From DASPWW01 sp963756745 (GTDB lineage Bacteria; Actinomycetota; Thermoleophilia; Solirubrobacterales; 70-9): 31,838 nt of DNA. This document shows positions 23,231-31,026 of this stretch, piece after piece (within the stretch, counting starts at the first letter, position 1; every line of letters starts with the position of its first letter). The notes under the pieces are model-generated. The model ran no database searches and had not been told where the DNA came from. It saw only the letters and a list, made by a program, of their open reading frames with translations. The stretch spans positions 1 to 31,838 of the forward strand of contig CAVWOU010000004.1 of NCBI GenBank assembly GCA_963756745.1. Reading direction: 5' to 3'. Both the position numbers and the translations under genes were made by a program.

Positions 23231-24988
23231 TCAGGTTTCCGCCTCGCTCCGCAGCCGCTCGATCAGCTCGTCGACCGCGAGCGCGCCGAGGTCACCCTCG
23301 CCGTGATGGCGCACCGAGGCGGTACCGGCGTCCCGCTCGCGGTCGCCGACGACGAGCATGTACGGCGCCTTCGCGAGCTCGGCGTCGCGGATCTTGCGCC
23401 CCACCGACTCCGAGCGCGAGTCGACCCGGGCGCGGAAGCCGGCCTCCGCCAGCCGGGCCGCAATCTCATCCGCGTACTCGTTGTGGCGATCGGCGACCGG
23501 AAGGATCGCCGCCTGAAGCGGCGCGAGCCACAGCGGGAAACGCCCGGCGTGGTGCTCGATCAGGATCCCGGCGAAGCGCTCCATCGAGCCGAGCAGCGCG
23601 CGGTGGATCATCACCGGCCGGTGCGGCGCGTTGTCGGGCCCCGCGTAGGTGAGCTCGAAGCGCTCCGGCATCTGGAAGTCGAGCTGGCAGGTGCCGCATT
23701 GCCACGATCGGCCGATCGCGTCGGTGATGTGAAAGTCGATCTTGGGGCCGTAGAACGTCCCCTCTCCCGGGCTGACCTCGTACTCGCGGCCCTGGCGCTC
23801 GAGCGCTTCGCGAAGGCCCGACTCGGCGCGCTCCCACTCCTCGTCCGACCCGATCGACTTCTCGGGCCGGGTCGAGAGCTCGACCCGCACCTCGTCGAAG
23901 CCGAACCGCGCGTACAGCTCGTCGATCGCGTCGCAGATCGCGTCGACCTCGGCCGTGACCTGGTCGAGGGTGCAGAACACGTGCCCGTCGTCCTGGGTGA
24001 ACGCGCGCACCCGCAGCAGCCCGTGCAGCACCCCCTCGCGCTCGAACCGCGACACGAGGCCGAACTCGGCCAGCCGCAGCGGCAGCTCGCGGTAGGAGTG
24101 GCGCTCCGACGCGAACACGAGGCAGGCGCCGGGACAGTTCATCGGCTTGAGCGCGAAGCGGCGCTCGTCGGCTCGCTCGCGCTCGGCGGGCTCCGTGAAG
24201 TACATGTTCTCGCGGTAGTTGTCGTAGTGGCCCGATCGGTGCCACAGCTCCACGTCGAGCACCTGCGGGGTCTTGATCTCCCTCCACCCCCGCTTGTCGA
24301 GCTGGACGCGGACCTCGGCCTCGATCCCGCGCAGCAGCACGGTCCCGTCGGGGAGCCAGAACGGCATCCCCGGGGACTCGTCCCGAAACAGGAACAGCCC
24401 CAGCTCGGGGCCGAGCCTGCGGTGGTCGCGCGCGCGAGCCTCCTCGAGCAGCCGCAGGTGCTCCTCGAGGTCCTCTTGGGAGAAGAACGCGGTCCCGTAG
24501 ATCCGCGTCAGCATCTGACGGGTCTCGTCGCCACGCCAGTACGCGCCCGCGAGCGAGTTGAGCTTGAACGCCCCGATTCGCCCCGTCGAGGGCCCGTGGG
24601 GCCCGCGGCACAGGTCCTCGAATGGGCCGTTGCGGTACAGCGAGACCGTCTCGACGCCCTCGTCGCGGATCAGGTCCTCGATCAGCTCGACCTTGTAGGG
24701 CTGCCCCTCGTCGCGGAACTTCTCGATCGCCTCGCCGACCGGAAGCTCGCGCCGCTCGAACGCCTCGTCCGCCTCGATGTGCGCGCGCATCCGCTCCTCG
24801 ATCCGCGGGAGGTCGTCCTCGCCGGGCCCCGCGCCGTCGGGGAACTCGAAGTCGTAGTAGAAGCCGTGCTCGATCGGCGGCCCGATCGAGATCTTCGCCT
24901 CCGGCCAAAGCTCCAGCACAGCGGTCGCCATCACGTGCGCGGCGTCGTGGCGGAGCGTCTGGAGGTCGTCCTGGTCGTCCTTCTCCAT
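23231..24988 (-). CDS. thrS: Threonyl-tRNA synthetase lacking the TGS domain
   Basis: A class II synthetase of 585 residues, against about 640 in E. coli. It begins directly with the editing domain: H14 and H18 of the HxxxH motif in LRHDAAHVMA, with the partner CRGPH further on. The usual 60-residue N-terminal TGS domain is missing, and no in-frame start upstream could add it. The catalytic core has the zinc Cys in KPMNCPG, the zinc His in QDDGHVFC and the zinc His in PVMIHRALLGS. The C-terminal anticodon-binding domain covers about 485-585. It lies upstream of the infC operon on the same strand. Confidence 0.95.
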   Translation of the reverse strand: MEKDDQDDLQTLRHDAAHVMATAVLELWPEAKISIGPPIEHGFYYDFEFPDGAGPGEDDLPRIEERMRAHIEADEAFERRELPVGEAIEKFRDEGQPYKVELIEDLIRDEGVETVSLYRNGPFEDLCRGPHGPSTGRIGAFKLNSLAGAYWRGDETRQMLTRIYGTAFFSQEDLEEHLRLLEEARARDHRRLGPELGLFLFRDESPGMPFWLPDGTVLLRGIEAEVRVQLDKRGWREIKTPQVLDVELWHRSGHYDNYRENMYFTEPAERERADERRFALKPMNCPGACLVFASERHSYRELPLRLAEFGLVSRFEREGVLHGLLRVRAFTQDDGHVFCTLDQVTAEVDAICDAIDELYARFGFDEVRVELSTRPEKSIGSDEEWERAESGLREALERQGREYEVSPGEGTFYGPKIDFHITDAIGRSWQCGTCQLDFQMPERFELTYAGPDNAPHRPVMIHRALLGSMERFAGILIEHHAGRFPLWLAPLQAAILPVADRHNEYADEIAARLAEAGFRARVDSRSESVGRKIRDAELAKAPYMLVVGDRERDAGTASVRHHGEGDLGALAVDELIERLRSEAET

Positions 24989-25047
24989 CGGCGATTCATG
25001 CTATCCGCGGGGATCCCGATGGCAGAGGGAAGGATGTTCGTGCCGCG

Positions 25048-26967
25048 CTAGGCGCCGAGCGCGAGGCCGCACTCGCTCGGGTCTCCCGCCGGGCCTTCGA
25101 CGGCCGCCCCGCCCACCGGCCCGCGGCGCTCCCACAGCGCGTACGGAGGCTCGTCGCGCCGCAGCGCGAGATCCCCGAACGGAGGCTCGGTCTCGCCCGT
25201 CGTCGTGACGACGAAGCGGATCCCGTCCGGCGGCGGGGTGCTCGCGGCCGACTCGGGCGCCGGTTCGATGCAGACCGGATCGCCGCCGCGCGCCTCCCAC
25301 GCGAGGAAGTCGCGGGCGTGCTCGTCCGCGAGCGCCTGCGGATCGGCCAGCACGAGCGTCGGCTGGCCCTCGAAGGCCGACCTCATCTTGGCGAGGCCGG
25401 GCGAGTAGGAGTCCGGCCCGACCGGCGCGTTGCCGAGCGCGAGCACGCTCGACGCAGCGGCAGCGACCACGAACGCGCCCGCGACGGCGGCGACCGCGAC
25501 GGCGCCGCGCGAGCGCACGGCCGGAGTGAGCACGGCGGGGTCGAGCAGCTCCCGGACCGTGATCAGCATCGCGAGCGGGGCGATCATCATGATCGCCTTC
25601 GCCGCGGCGTACGGGGTGCTGAACGCCCACGCCGCCGCGTAGATCAGGATCGCGCCTATGAGTGCCGCCGGCACCGCCGTCTCCCCGCGGCGCAGCCAGC
25701 GCGCGAGAGCGAGCAGTAGCGCGAGTGCGCCCACCAGGGACCCGAGGTAGAACGCGATCGCCGGAGCCGCGCCGTCGCCCGGGTCGACGCGGAAGTCGCC
25801 GCTCGGCCACACGCCGAGCGCCTCGAGCGGCGGGATCTCGTTGAAGAGGTTGCCGAGGTCGTCGTTGTGCCGCTCGCGCCCCTCCCCGCCACCCCCGGTC
25901 CCTCCCCCGCCCTCAGACTCCCCGCGACGGTCGGATTGCCGGTCGCCGTCCTCCCCGCTCCTCGCGACCTTGGCGGCGTTTCCCTGGAAGTCGACGACGC
26001 GGCCGAGCTCGGGGGCGGCGCCCGCCACGAGCACGAGTAGCCCGATCGAGACCGGGAGCGCGACGCGACGGACGACTACGGCGGGCGGCTCGGAGCGGCG
26101 CCGGCGCACGAGCTCGGCCGCGGCGAACAGCACCCCCGCCGCCGCCAGCCACGCGAGGCCGGGGGCGCTGTAGGAGTACAGCGACCCGAGCGCGATCGCG
26201 GCCAATGGGACCGCCGCGAGGTAGCGCATCCTCGGCGGCCCGCCGGCGGCCCACCCCGCGGCGAGCTGATGCAGGCACAGCGCGAAGCCGAGCAGGAAGA
26301 GCCCCTCGAGCAGCTCCTTGAACTGGCCCTGGGCGAGGTAGGACGCGACGACGTAGGGAAGCGCGACGAGCGCGGCGGCGATCGCGCGGCGAAGCGGCGG
26401 GAGCTCGCGCAGCACCACGAGCGAGCACAGCGCCGCGAGCACGGGGACCGCGATCGTCACGCCGCTGAATCCGTGCACGAGATTGCCGAGCTCCGCCGCC
26501 GCCACGGCGAGGCCGTGCGGGCCGAGCGGGTATCCCTGCTCGACGAGGCCGGGAGCCGGTCCCGACGGGTCCGCGAGCCAGTCGGCCGCGAACAGGTGCT
26601 GCGACATGTCGACGTTGAACCCCGTCCCCAGGACGCCGAACCGGCCCTCGACGATGAACGGGATCGAGGCCGCGACGAGCGTGACCGCCGCCGCGGGCAG
26701 TCCCTCCCGCACGCTCTCGCCGACCCCGTCTGTGCGGCCGACGAGAACGATCAGGCCCGCGGCCGAGACGGCGAGGACCGCGCCCAGCGCCGTCGCCCCT
26801 TCACCCGGAAGCTGAACGGCTCCCCACGCGAGCGCGACGACCGGTCCCAGCCCGATTACGGGCGCGAGCCACGACCACTGCCGCCATCCGCACACCGACA
26901 GCACCGCCTGTCCGACGATGAGCGCGGAACCGCACGCGAGCAGGGTGGCGGCGTACGTCCCGAGCAC
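25048..26967 (-). CDS. Large polytopic membrane protein, GT-C-like
   Basis: A 639-residue membrane protein with about 10-12 hydrophobic segments and a soluble C-terminal domain of about 120 residues (from LAKMRSAFEG on). A first extracellular loop with GFNVDMSQHLFAADWL and YPLGPHGLA resembles the Asp-containing loop of GT-C glycosyltransferases and mannosyltransferase-like proteins, which act on lipid-linked sugars in the envelope. That assignment is inference. Residues of about 345-385 form a hydrophilic insert rich in Asp, Arg, Ser and Gly, with GGGGTGGGGEG between two membrane segments. The start is GTG at 26967. It stands 39 bases after the coiled-coil gene on the same strand. Confidence 0.7.
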   Translation of the reverse strand: MLGTYAATLLACGSALIVGQAVLSVCGWRQWSWLAPVIGLGPVVALAWGAVQLPGEGATALGAVLAVSAAGLIVLVGRTDGVGESVREGLPAAAVTLVAASIPFIVEGRFGVLGTGFNVDMSQHLFAADWLADPSGPAPGLVEQGYPLGPHGLAVAAAELGNLVHGFSGVTIAVPVLAALCSLVVLRELPPLRRAIAAALVALPYVVASYLAQGQFKELLEGLFLLGFALCLHQLAAGWAAGGPPRMRYLAAVPLAAIALGSLYSYSAPGLAWLAAAGVLFAAAELVRRRRSEPPAVVVRRVALPVSIGLLVLVAGAAPELGRVVDFQGNAAKVARSGEDGDRQSDRRGESEGGGGTGGGGEGRERHNDDLGNLFNEIPPLEALGVWPSGDFRVDPGDGAAPAIAFYLGSLVGALALLLALARWLRRGETAVPAALIGAILIYAAAWAFSTPYAAAKAIMMIAPLAMLITVRELLDPAVLTPAVRSRGAVAVAAVAGAFVVAAAASSVLALGNAPVGPDSYSPGLAKMRSAFEGQPTLVLADPQALADEHARDFLAWEARGGDPVCIEPAPESAASTPPPDGIRFVVTTTGETEPPFGDLALRRDEPPYALWERRGPVGGAAVEGPAGDPSECGLALGA

Positions 26968-27006
26968 GGCGGCAGCATAGAGAGCGCCCGTGGCGCGACG
27001 GCGCGG

Positions 27007-27582
27007 CTAGGTCCGCTGCGGTACGCGCTCCTCGCTCGGCGACTCGGGCGCCTCGGCGTCCGCGCTCGCCTGCCTGCGCGCGAGCTCGGCGAGGATCTCA
27101 TCGAGGTCGCGGCTGGTCGGGTCGTTGACGAGCGCTGTCACGTGCCCGAAGCTCACGGGCTCGCGCCACGTGTCGAGGATCGGCTTGACCTTCCGCGGCG
27201 TGCGCAGCGGGGGGAGCTGGCCGCGAACCGTCACCCATCGCCACAGGTCGTGCTGCCAGCCCTCGGTGTCGCGGAGCGCCGCCCTGCGGTGCTTCGCGGC
27301 GAGCTCGGAGTCGCGCCATGCGCGCAGGGACTCCTCCTTTACCTGGGCCAGCGCGCGGGCATGGGCCTCCTCGCCGGTGCGGTCGGCCTCGGCGAATCTC
27401 CTCGTCGCGCGCTTCAGCTCGCGCTCGAGGCGCACCGATTCGTCCGCGACCCAGTTGCCGAGCTCCTCGTCGTAATCGCCGACGAGTCGGTTGTGCGATC
27501 GAACCTGGGATGGAACTCGCGCAAGCGCGGCGATCGCGGCCCCAGCCGCGCCGCCGGCGAGTGCTGCTACCAGAAGGTCCAT
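27007..27582 (-). CDS. Membrane-tethered coiled-coil protein, unknown function
   Basis: A 191-residue protein with an N-terminal Ala/Gly-rich membrane segment (MDLLVAALAGGAAGAAIAAL) and a charged helical region (about 40-110) with heptad-like ELKRATRRFAEADRTGEEAH. A C-terminal part has LPPLRTPRKVKPILDTWREP and an acidic end. I do not recognise the family. The start lies 7 bases from the 3' end of the tRNA on the same strand, so the gene may share its transcript with the epimerase and the tRNA and be freed by tRNA processing. Confidence 0.65.
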   Translation of the reverse strand: MDLLVAALAGGAAGAAIAALARVPSQVRSHNRLVGDYDEELGNWVADESVRLERELKRATRRFAEADRTGEEAHARALAQVKEESLRAWRDSELAAKHRRAALRDTEGWQHDLWRWVTVRGQLPPLRTPRKVKPILDTWREPVSFGHVTALVNDPTSRDLDEILAELARRQASADAEAPESPSEERVPQRT

Positions 27583-27589
27583 TCGGAGG

Positions 27590-27662
27590 TGGGCGCTACT
27601 GGACTCGAACCAGTGACCTCCGGCTTGTCGAGCCGGCGCTCTCCCAACTGAGCTAAGCGCCC
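27590..27662 (-). tRNA. tRNA-Val (GAC)
   Basis: A complete 73-base cloverleaf. The acceptor stem GGGCGCT pairs with AGCGCCC, the D stem is GCTC/GAGC, the anticodon stem CCGGC/GCCGG, and the T arm ACTGG-TTCGAGT-CCAGT. The discriminator is A73. The loop TCGACAA puts GAC at 34-36, which reads GUC and GUU valine codons. The acceptor and D arms resemble known bacterial tRNA-Val. Position 33 is C where almost all elongator tRNAs have U. CCA is not fully encoded (ACCT follows the stem). The 5' end overlaps the epimerase stop codon by 10 bases. Confidence 0.9.
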
Positions 27663-28645
27663 GTCGAGCGGAGCGTAGCAGCGGGTTTCGGGCGCCCCTC
27701 CGCGAGCCCCTTGGCCCGCATCGTCTCGTCGTACACCTCGCGGGTCGTGTAGCTGGGCTCCCACCCGGTCGCCTTCAGCTTCTCGTTCGAGACGATCCAG
27801 GGGTGGTGCAGGAAGTGCAGGTTTCCCGGCGGCGACTCGACCCGCGGCGCGTGCAGCTTCCACGCCAACCCGTAGATCCGGTACACGGTCTTGAACGACA
27901 TCTCGCGCACCTTGGTCCCGATCAACTCCGCGGTCTCGCGCCACTTCATCAGCCCGTCGGCAGCGACGTTGAACGCTCCCGCCTCGCGGCCGTCCAGCAG
28001 TCCGGAGATCGCCGTGACGATGTCGTCCTCGTGGACGAACTGGACGTCGGCCTCGATCCCGTCCATTACGGGAAGGAAGGAGCTGTTCTCCATCGCGCGC
28101 GAGATGTAGTTGTCGACGTTGGGACCGAACACGATCGTCGGGCGAACGATCGTCATCACGCGATCGGGGTGGTCGGCGGCCCACAGCTGGCAGATCCGAT
28201 CGGCCTCGGCCTTGTCGCGGGCGTAGGAGAAGTCGGGTTGCCCGCGGACGGGCTGGTCCTCGGCGATCGGGACGGGGTTGTCGGGGAACGCTCCGTAGGC
28301 CGACGCGGACGAGGTGACGAGGACCTGCTCGATCCCCGCCTCCGAGGCCGCCTGGAGCACGGCCTGGGTGCCGTTGACGTCGATGTCGTACATCAACGCC
28401 TCATCGCGGATCGGGTTGAGCAGGAACGCGAGGTGCACGAGGGCGTCGGGTCGCTCGCGCTCGAGCAGCTCGCGCGTCGCGCGTCGATCCCGCACGTCGC
28501 CGCGCACGTACTCCGTGTTCGGCCACGGGACGTCGGGCGGGCGGACGTCGAGGATGACGATCCGCTCGGTCTCGTCGCGCTCGACCAGCAGCTCGGTGAG
28601 GCGGCCGCCGATGTATCCCGAGCCGCCGGTGATCACGTAGCGCAT
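27653..28645 (-). CDS. SDR-family NAD(P)-dependent epimerase/reductase
   Basis: A 330-residue extended short-chain dehydrogenase. The nucleotide motif is GGSGYIGGR at residues 7-15. The Asp that selects NAD is in VILDVRPPD. The catalytic set includes TSSASAYG and the Y-x-x-x-K of FSYARDKAEAD, and later RPTIVFGPNVDNY and VQFVHEDDIV. It is probably a nucleoside-diphosphate-sugar epimerase or related reductase; the substrate is unknown. The TAG stop falls inside the downstream tRNA-Val gene. It shares no close similarity in its C-terminal half with the epimerase gene at 11901. Confidence 0.85.
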   Translation of the reverse strand: MRYVITGGSGYIGGRLTELLVERDETERIVILDVRPPDVPWPNTEYVRGDVRDRRATRELLERERPDALVHLAFLLNPIRDEALMYDIDVNGTQAVLQAASEAGIEQVLVTSSASAYGAFPDNPVPIAEDQPVRGQPDFSYARDKAEADRICQLWAADHPDRVMTIVRPTIVFGPNVDNYISRAMENSSFLPVMDGIEADVQFVHEDDIVTAISGLLDGREAGAFNVAADGLMKWRETAELIGTKVREMSFKTVYRIYGLAWKLHAPRVESPPGNLHFLHHPWIVSNEKLKATGWEPSYTTREVYDETMRAKGLAEGRPKPAATLRSTGA

Positions 28646-28704
28646 GTCCCCATCCTATTCGTCGCCGCCTCCGCATGACGCGCCGTTTGGCCGGCTGGCC
28701 AGAA

Positions 28705-28732
28705 GCGCTAGCGAATGCTCACAAACTGTCAA
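28705..28732 (-). promoter_or_regulatory. Candidate promoter of the epimerase/tRNA transcript
   Basis: A perfect TTGACA lies at 28732-28727 on the minus strand. Sixteen bases on, TAGCGC (28710-28705) is a poor -10 box. The site is about 60 bases before the epimerase ATG. Confidence 0.3.
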
Positions 28733-28797
28733 TGTGGACAACCAGCAGCGTCTGATGCTCCAATTTGGCCAAGTTCGCAATTTGCCTGCTTTTCGTG

Positions 28798-28987
28798 CTT
28801 GCACCGGGCTCCCGCAGTTTGCGGTTGCAGCCCTTCTTCGGGGCGAAACTTTCGCCCGGCTGAAGTGTTAAGTTGGTGCAAGGCAGGGCGAGAGCCCGCC
28901 GCAGACTTGAGGACCGACGGGCCAGGGGCCAAGCTCCTGGTGGAACGTCCTTACGGAGATAGGGGCCCCTTCATCGGGGCCCTTTCC
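28798..28987 (+). ncRNA. Candidate structured non-coding RNA
   Basis: In a 358-base gap without protein genes (28646-29003) a 190-base stretch folds into nested helices found by eye. P1: CTTGCACC (28798-28805) with GGTGCAAG (28875-28882), enclosing P2 and P3. P2: GGGCT/AGCCC (28806-28833) with inner CCGCA/TGCGG. P3: GGGCGAAA/TTTCGCCC (28841-28857). P4: GGGC-GAGA-GCCC (28886-28897), a GNRA loop that fits the plus strand only. P5: TGAGGAC (28908-28914) with GTCCTTA (28947-28953), enclosing P6: CCAGG/CCTGG, extended by two pairs (28922-28940). A terminator follows. No plus-strand gene begins downstream, so this looks like a stand-alone RNA. I cannot match it to a known family. No promoter is obvious. 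Confidence 0.55.
28961..28987 (+). terminator. Terminator of the candidate RNA
   Basis: GGGCCCC (28963-28969) pairs with GGGGCCC (28976-28982) around TTCATC and is followed by TTTCC. The short T run is on the plus strand only, which sets the direction. It lies between the RNA candidate and the convergent NfeD-like gene. Confidence 0.65.
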
Positions 28988-29003
28988 GTGTCCGCGGCGT
29001 GGC

Positions 29004-29333
29004 TCACGCAGCGCGCTCGACGGGCTCGACCGCGAGCGTGAGGCCGTCGACCGCGGTGACCCGCACGGTCTGGCCCCGCGTCAGCGGGATCTCGCTGCGC
29101 GCGTTCCAGATCTCCCCCTCGAGGCGCACCCGGCCTTCCTCCGACCCGCTCTCCATCACCTCCGCGTGCTTGCCGATCATCGCCTCGGCGCCGGTCTGGA
29201 TCCTGTAGCGACGCAAGAACCGGCGCCACGCCACCACCTCGAGCACCTCGATCGTCGCGCCGACGACCACGGCCACCACCCCCCACGGGCTGGGTAGCAC
29301 GAACAGGCCGACGAGCGCGAGTATCAGCAGCAT
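29004..29333 (-). CDS. NfeD-like membrane protein
   Basis: A 109-residue protein with two N-terminal membrane segments (about 2-13 and 17-35) and a C-terminal OB-fold of the NfeD type (about 50-105: MIGKHAEVMES, GRVRLEGEIWNARSE, GQTVRVTAVDGLTLAVEP). Short NfeD proteins often act with SPFH/stomatin proteins or a membrane serine protease, but neither is next to it here. It lies 56 bases downstream of the cNMP-binding gene on the same strand. Confidence 0.85.
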   Translation of the reverse strand: MLLILALVGLFVLPSPWGVVAVVVGATIEVLEVVAWRRFLRRYRIQTGAEAMIGKHAEVMESGSEEGRVRLEGEIWNARSEIPLTRGQTVRVTAVDGLTLAVEPVERAA

Positions 29334-29389
29334 CGGAGAAGGCGCCTACGAGATGGATAGTGAGGTTCGCGGTGACGCGTTTCTGGTCA

Positions 29390-29872
29390 CTACGCGCTTG
29401 ATCGCAGGTGAGGCGCCAGCGGCTGGCGGGCTTCGGCCTCACGAACTCTCCCGGCCAGCCCCGCCATGATCCGTCGCGCGACGAGTGGGACCTGGTTGAT
29501 CAGCGCCGAGAAGCTGCGTGAGCTGAGCACAAGCAAGTGCATGTCCGTCTTCGCGGTGACTGTTGCGGAGCGCGGTCCCTGGTCGAGAAGGGACATCTCG
29601 CCCACGACATCGCCAGGTCCCAGTGAAGCCGACCCGCTTCCGCGCACGGTTGCTTTGGCTTGCCCTTCGGCGATCACGAAGCATTCCCACCCGGACTCAC
29701 CCTGACGCATGAGGACCCTGCCCTCCGGAACATCGATTTCATCCACGAGCGCGGCGACCCGGCGCAGGTCGCGCTTGGTGCACGCCCGGAAGAGAGGCAC
29801 GTTGCCCAGAAGCTCGACCTTCGCGTCCTTGCTCCGTCTGCCCAGCTGGGAGGTCCGTGTTTGACGCGCCAT
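29390..29872 (-). CDS. Cyclic nucleotide-binding domain protein
   Basis: A 160-residue protein that is a single cNMP-binding beta-barrel (about 20-140) with no DNA-binding or catalytic domain. The phosphate-binding cassette is GEMSLLDQGPRSATV at about 91-105, with the Glu and Arg that bind the ribose and phosphate of cAMP or cGMP in place. The N-terminal 18 residues are basic (MARQTRTSQLGRRSKDAK). It could be a sensor subunit that works through a partner. The ATG at 29872 is preferred; the open reading above it has no family features. Confidence 0.85.
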   Translation of the reverse strand: MARQTRTSQLGRRSKDAKVELLGNVPLFRACTKRDLRRVAALVDEIDVPEGRVLMRQGESGWECFVIAEGQAKATVRGSGSASLGPGDVVGEMSLLDQGPRSATVTAKTDMHLLVLSSRSFSALINQVPLVARRIMAGLAGRVREAEARQPLAPHLRSSA

Positions 29873-30007
29873 GGGGCGCCTAATATCGCATTCGAGGTCG
29901 GCCGGCGCAAATGGGCGCGCCCGAATATCCCCTCGTCCCGGAGCGCCCGACGCTGCGGCTGCGCCCCGCACGGTCAGTTCGTTGGCCTTGGGGCGAGGCC
30001 GCACAGC

Positions 30008-30487
30008 TCATCGGGCTCGCTCGTACCGCTTTGTCTCGTCAGGTGCCCCCCGCTTGGCCTTGAACTGGAGCACACCGGTGGCGCAGTCCTCCTCCGGATA
30101 GATGTTCGTGGCTGGGTAGTGGGCGTCGAGGTCGAGCTTGCCGGTCAGCTTCTTTCCGTCGAACCTGCCCTTCAGGTGGCTGACGTTCCCGTACACCGGC
30201 TGCTCAAAAATGATGTCGAACTTGCCCTTCTTCGAGACCTTGACGGGCCCGGCCAGGGTCGCGTCCACGGGCAACGCCCCAGACTGCTCACAAACCGCCG
30301 GCAGGTTGAAGCCGCGCGCCTCCGTGATCTTCTTCACCTTGTGCTTCTTGATCACGACATCGGCCGCCACCTTGCCGTCGCCCTCGGTGGTGCCCGCGTA
30401 GGTCGCGGTCTTGGCCGAGGCCGAGCTGATGGGAGCCAGCATTACCACTGCCCCGGCCGCGACCGTCATGAGCGTAATCCGATTCAT
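30008..30487 (-). CDS. Secreted protein of unknown function
   Basis: A 159-residue protein with a signal peptide (MNRITLMTVAAGAVVMLAPI, cleavage near SASA-KT at residue 25). The mature part is rich in Lys, Gly and beta-type alternation (FDIIFEQPVYGNVSHLKGRF, FDGKKLTGKLDLDAHYP). It has two Cys (in PAVCEQSG and EEDCATG) that may form a disulfide. It looks like a small beta-sandwich, but I do not recognise the family. GGAGG stands five bases before the ATG at 30487, so this start is firm. The longer open reading upstream is not coding. Confidence 0.75.
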   Translation of the reverse strand: MNRITLMTVAAGAVVMLAPISSASAKTATYAGTTEGDGKVAADVVIKKHKVKKITEARGFNLPAVCEQSGALPVDATLAGPVKVSKKGKFDIIFEQPVYGNVSHLKGRFDGKKLTGKLDLDAHYPATNIYPEEDCATGVLQFKAKRGAPDETKRYERAR

Positions 30488-30544
30488 CCTTCCTCCCTGT
30501 ACGCGGTGCGGCCCCATGCATCGCAGCATCGCACAGGAGCCCTT

Positions 30545-30619
30545 GTGAGCCTTCTCTTGGTTGTGATCGCGCTCAGCGCAGCACCGATCTTTCTCGCAGT
30601 GCAACTCGGATCTTCCTGA
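30545..30619 (+). CDS. 24-residue single-helix membrane peptide
   Basis: GTG at 30545 gives 24 residues, MSLLLVVIALSAAPIFLAVQ then LGSS and a stop, which is almost entirely one membrane helix. AGGAG stands five bases before the GTG. Small membrane peptides of this type exist as toxins or as regulators of larger membrane proteins, but nothing here shows which. It lies in the 310-base gap between the divergent secreted-protein gene and the 60-residue protein; the rest of this gap (30620-30797) shows nothing clear. Confidence 0.4.
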   Translation: MSLLLVVIALSAAPIFLAVQLGSS

Positions 30620-30797
30620 AGGCGAGCCATGCTCCAGACTGTCGAACCGCCGCCCGGACCTCCCGGTTCCACCGCCTCCTAGTGGCTGCGCCCCGGTGCG
30701 TCGGTTGACCTCCTTCTGACGTGTCGCGGCCAAGGCTTTAGTGTTGATCCCGATAACAGGGCTCGGTCGGCCGGGCCTGGAGCGAAAGGAGCAGCCG

Positions 30798-30980
30798 GTG
30801 AACATCAAGAGCATCGCGGACAAGGTGAAGGGCACCGTTCAGAAGCGCGGCGGCACCGAGTCGGTGAAGGAGGACGCCGGGGAGCTGAAGGACATCGCCT
30901 CGGGTGAAGGCAGCCTCGCGGACAAGGCGAAGAAGGGGGCCGACGCCGTCAAGGAGCCGGGAGCCAAGCGCAGAGAGTGA
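30798..30980 (+). CDS. Small Lys/Glu-rich CsbD-like protein
   Basis: A 60-residue, very hydrophilic protein with no Cys or Trp and with repeating amphipathic KxxxDxxxKG-like units (IADKVKGTVQKRGG, SVKEDAGELKDIASG, LADKAKKGADAVKE). It resembles CsbD stress proteins and the small Rv0909-type antitoxin-like proteins, but matches neither family fully. No toxin gene is next to it. GAAAGGAG stands six bases before the GTG at 30798, which sets the start. It may be a stress-induced disordered protein. Confidence 0.6.
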   Translation: MNIKSIADKVKGTVQKRGGTESVKEDAGELKDIASGEGSLADKAKKGADAVKEPGAKRRE

Positions 30981-31026
30981 CCCTCCAAAAAACGTGGCGC
31001 TGCGGACGTTCCCAGACGCTGGCGCC

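Noticed and set aside
27567..27663. Protein-like strings GRLAQLGERRLDKPEVTGSSPV and GATGLEPVTSGL in frames over the tRNA
   Set aside because: These are the well-known false proteins made by translating tRNA genes on either strand.
30741..30797. An earlier start for the 60-residue Lys/Glu-rich protein
   Set aside because: The upstream codons contain the ribosome binding site GAAAGGAG itself and add residues unlike the rest of the protein.
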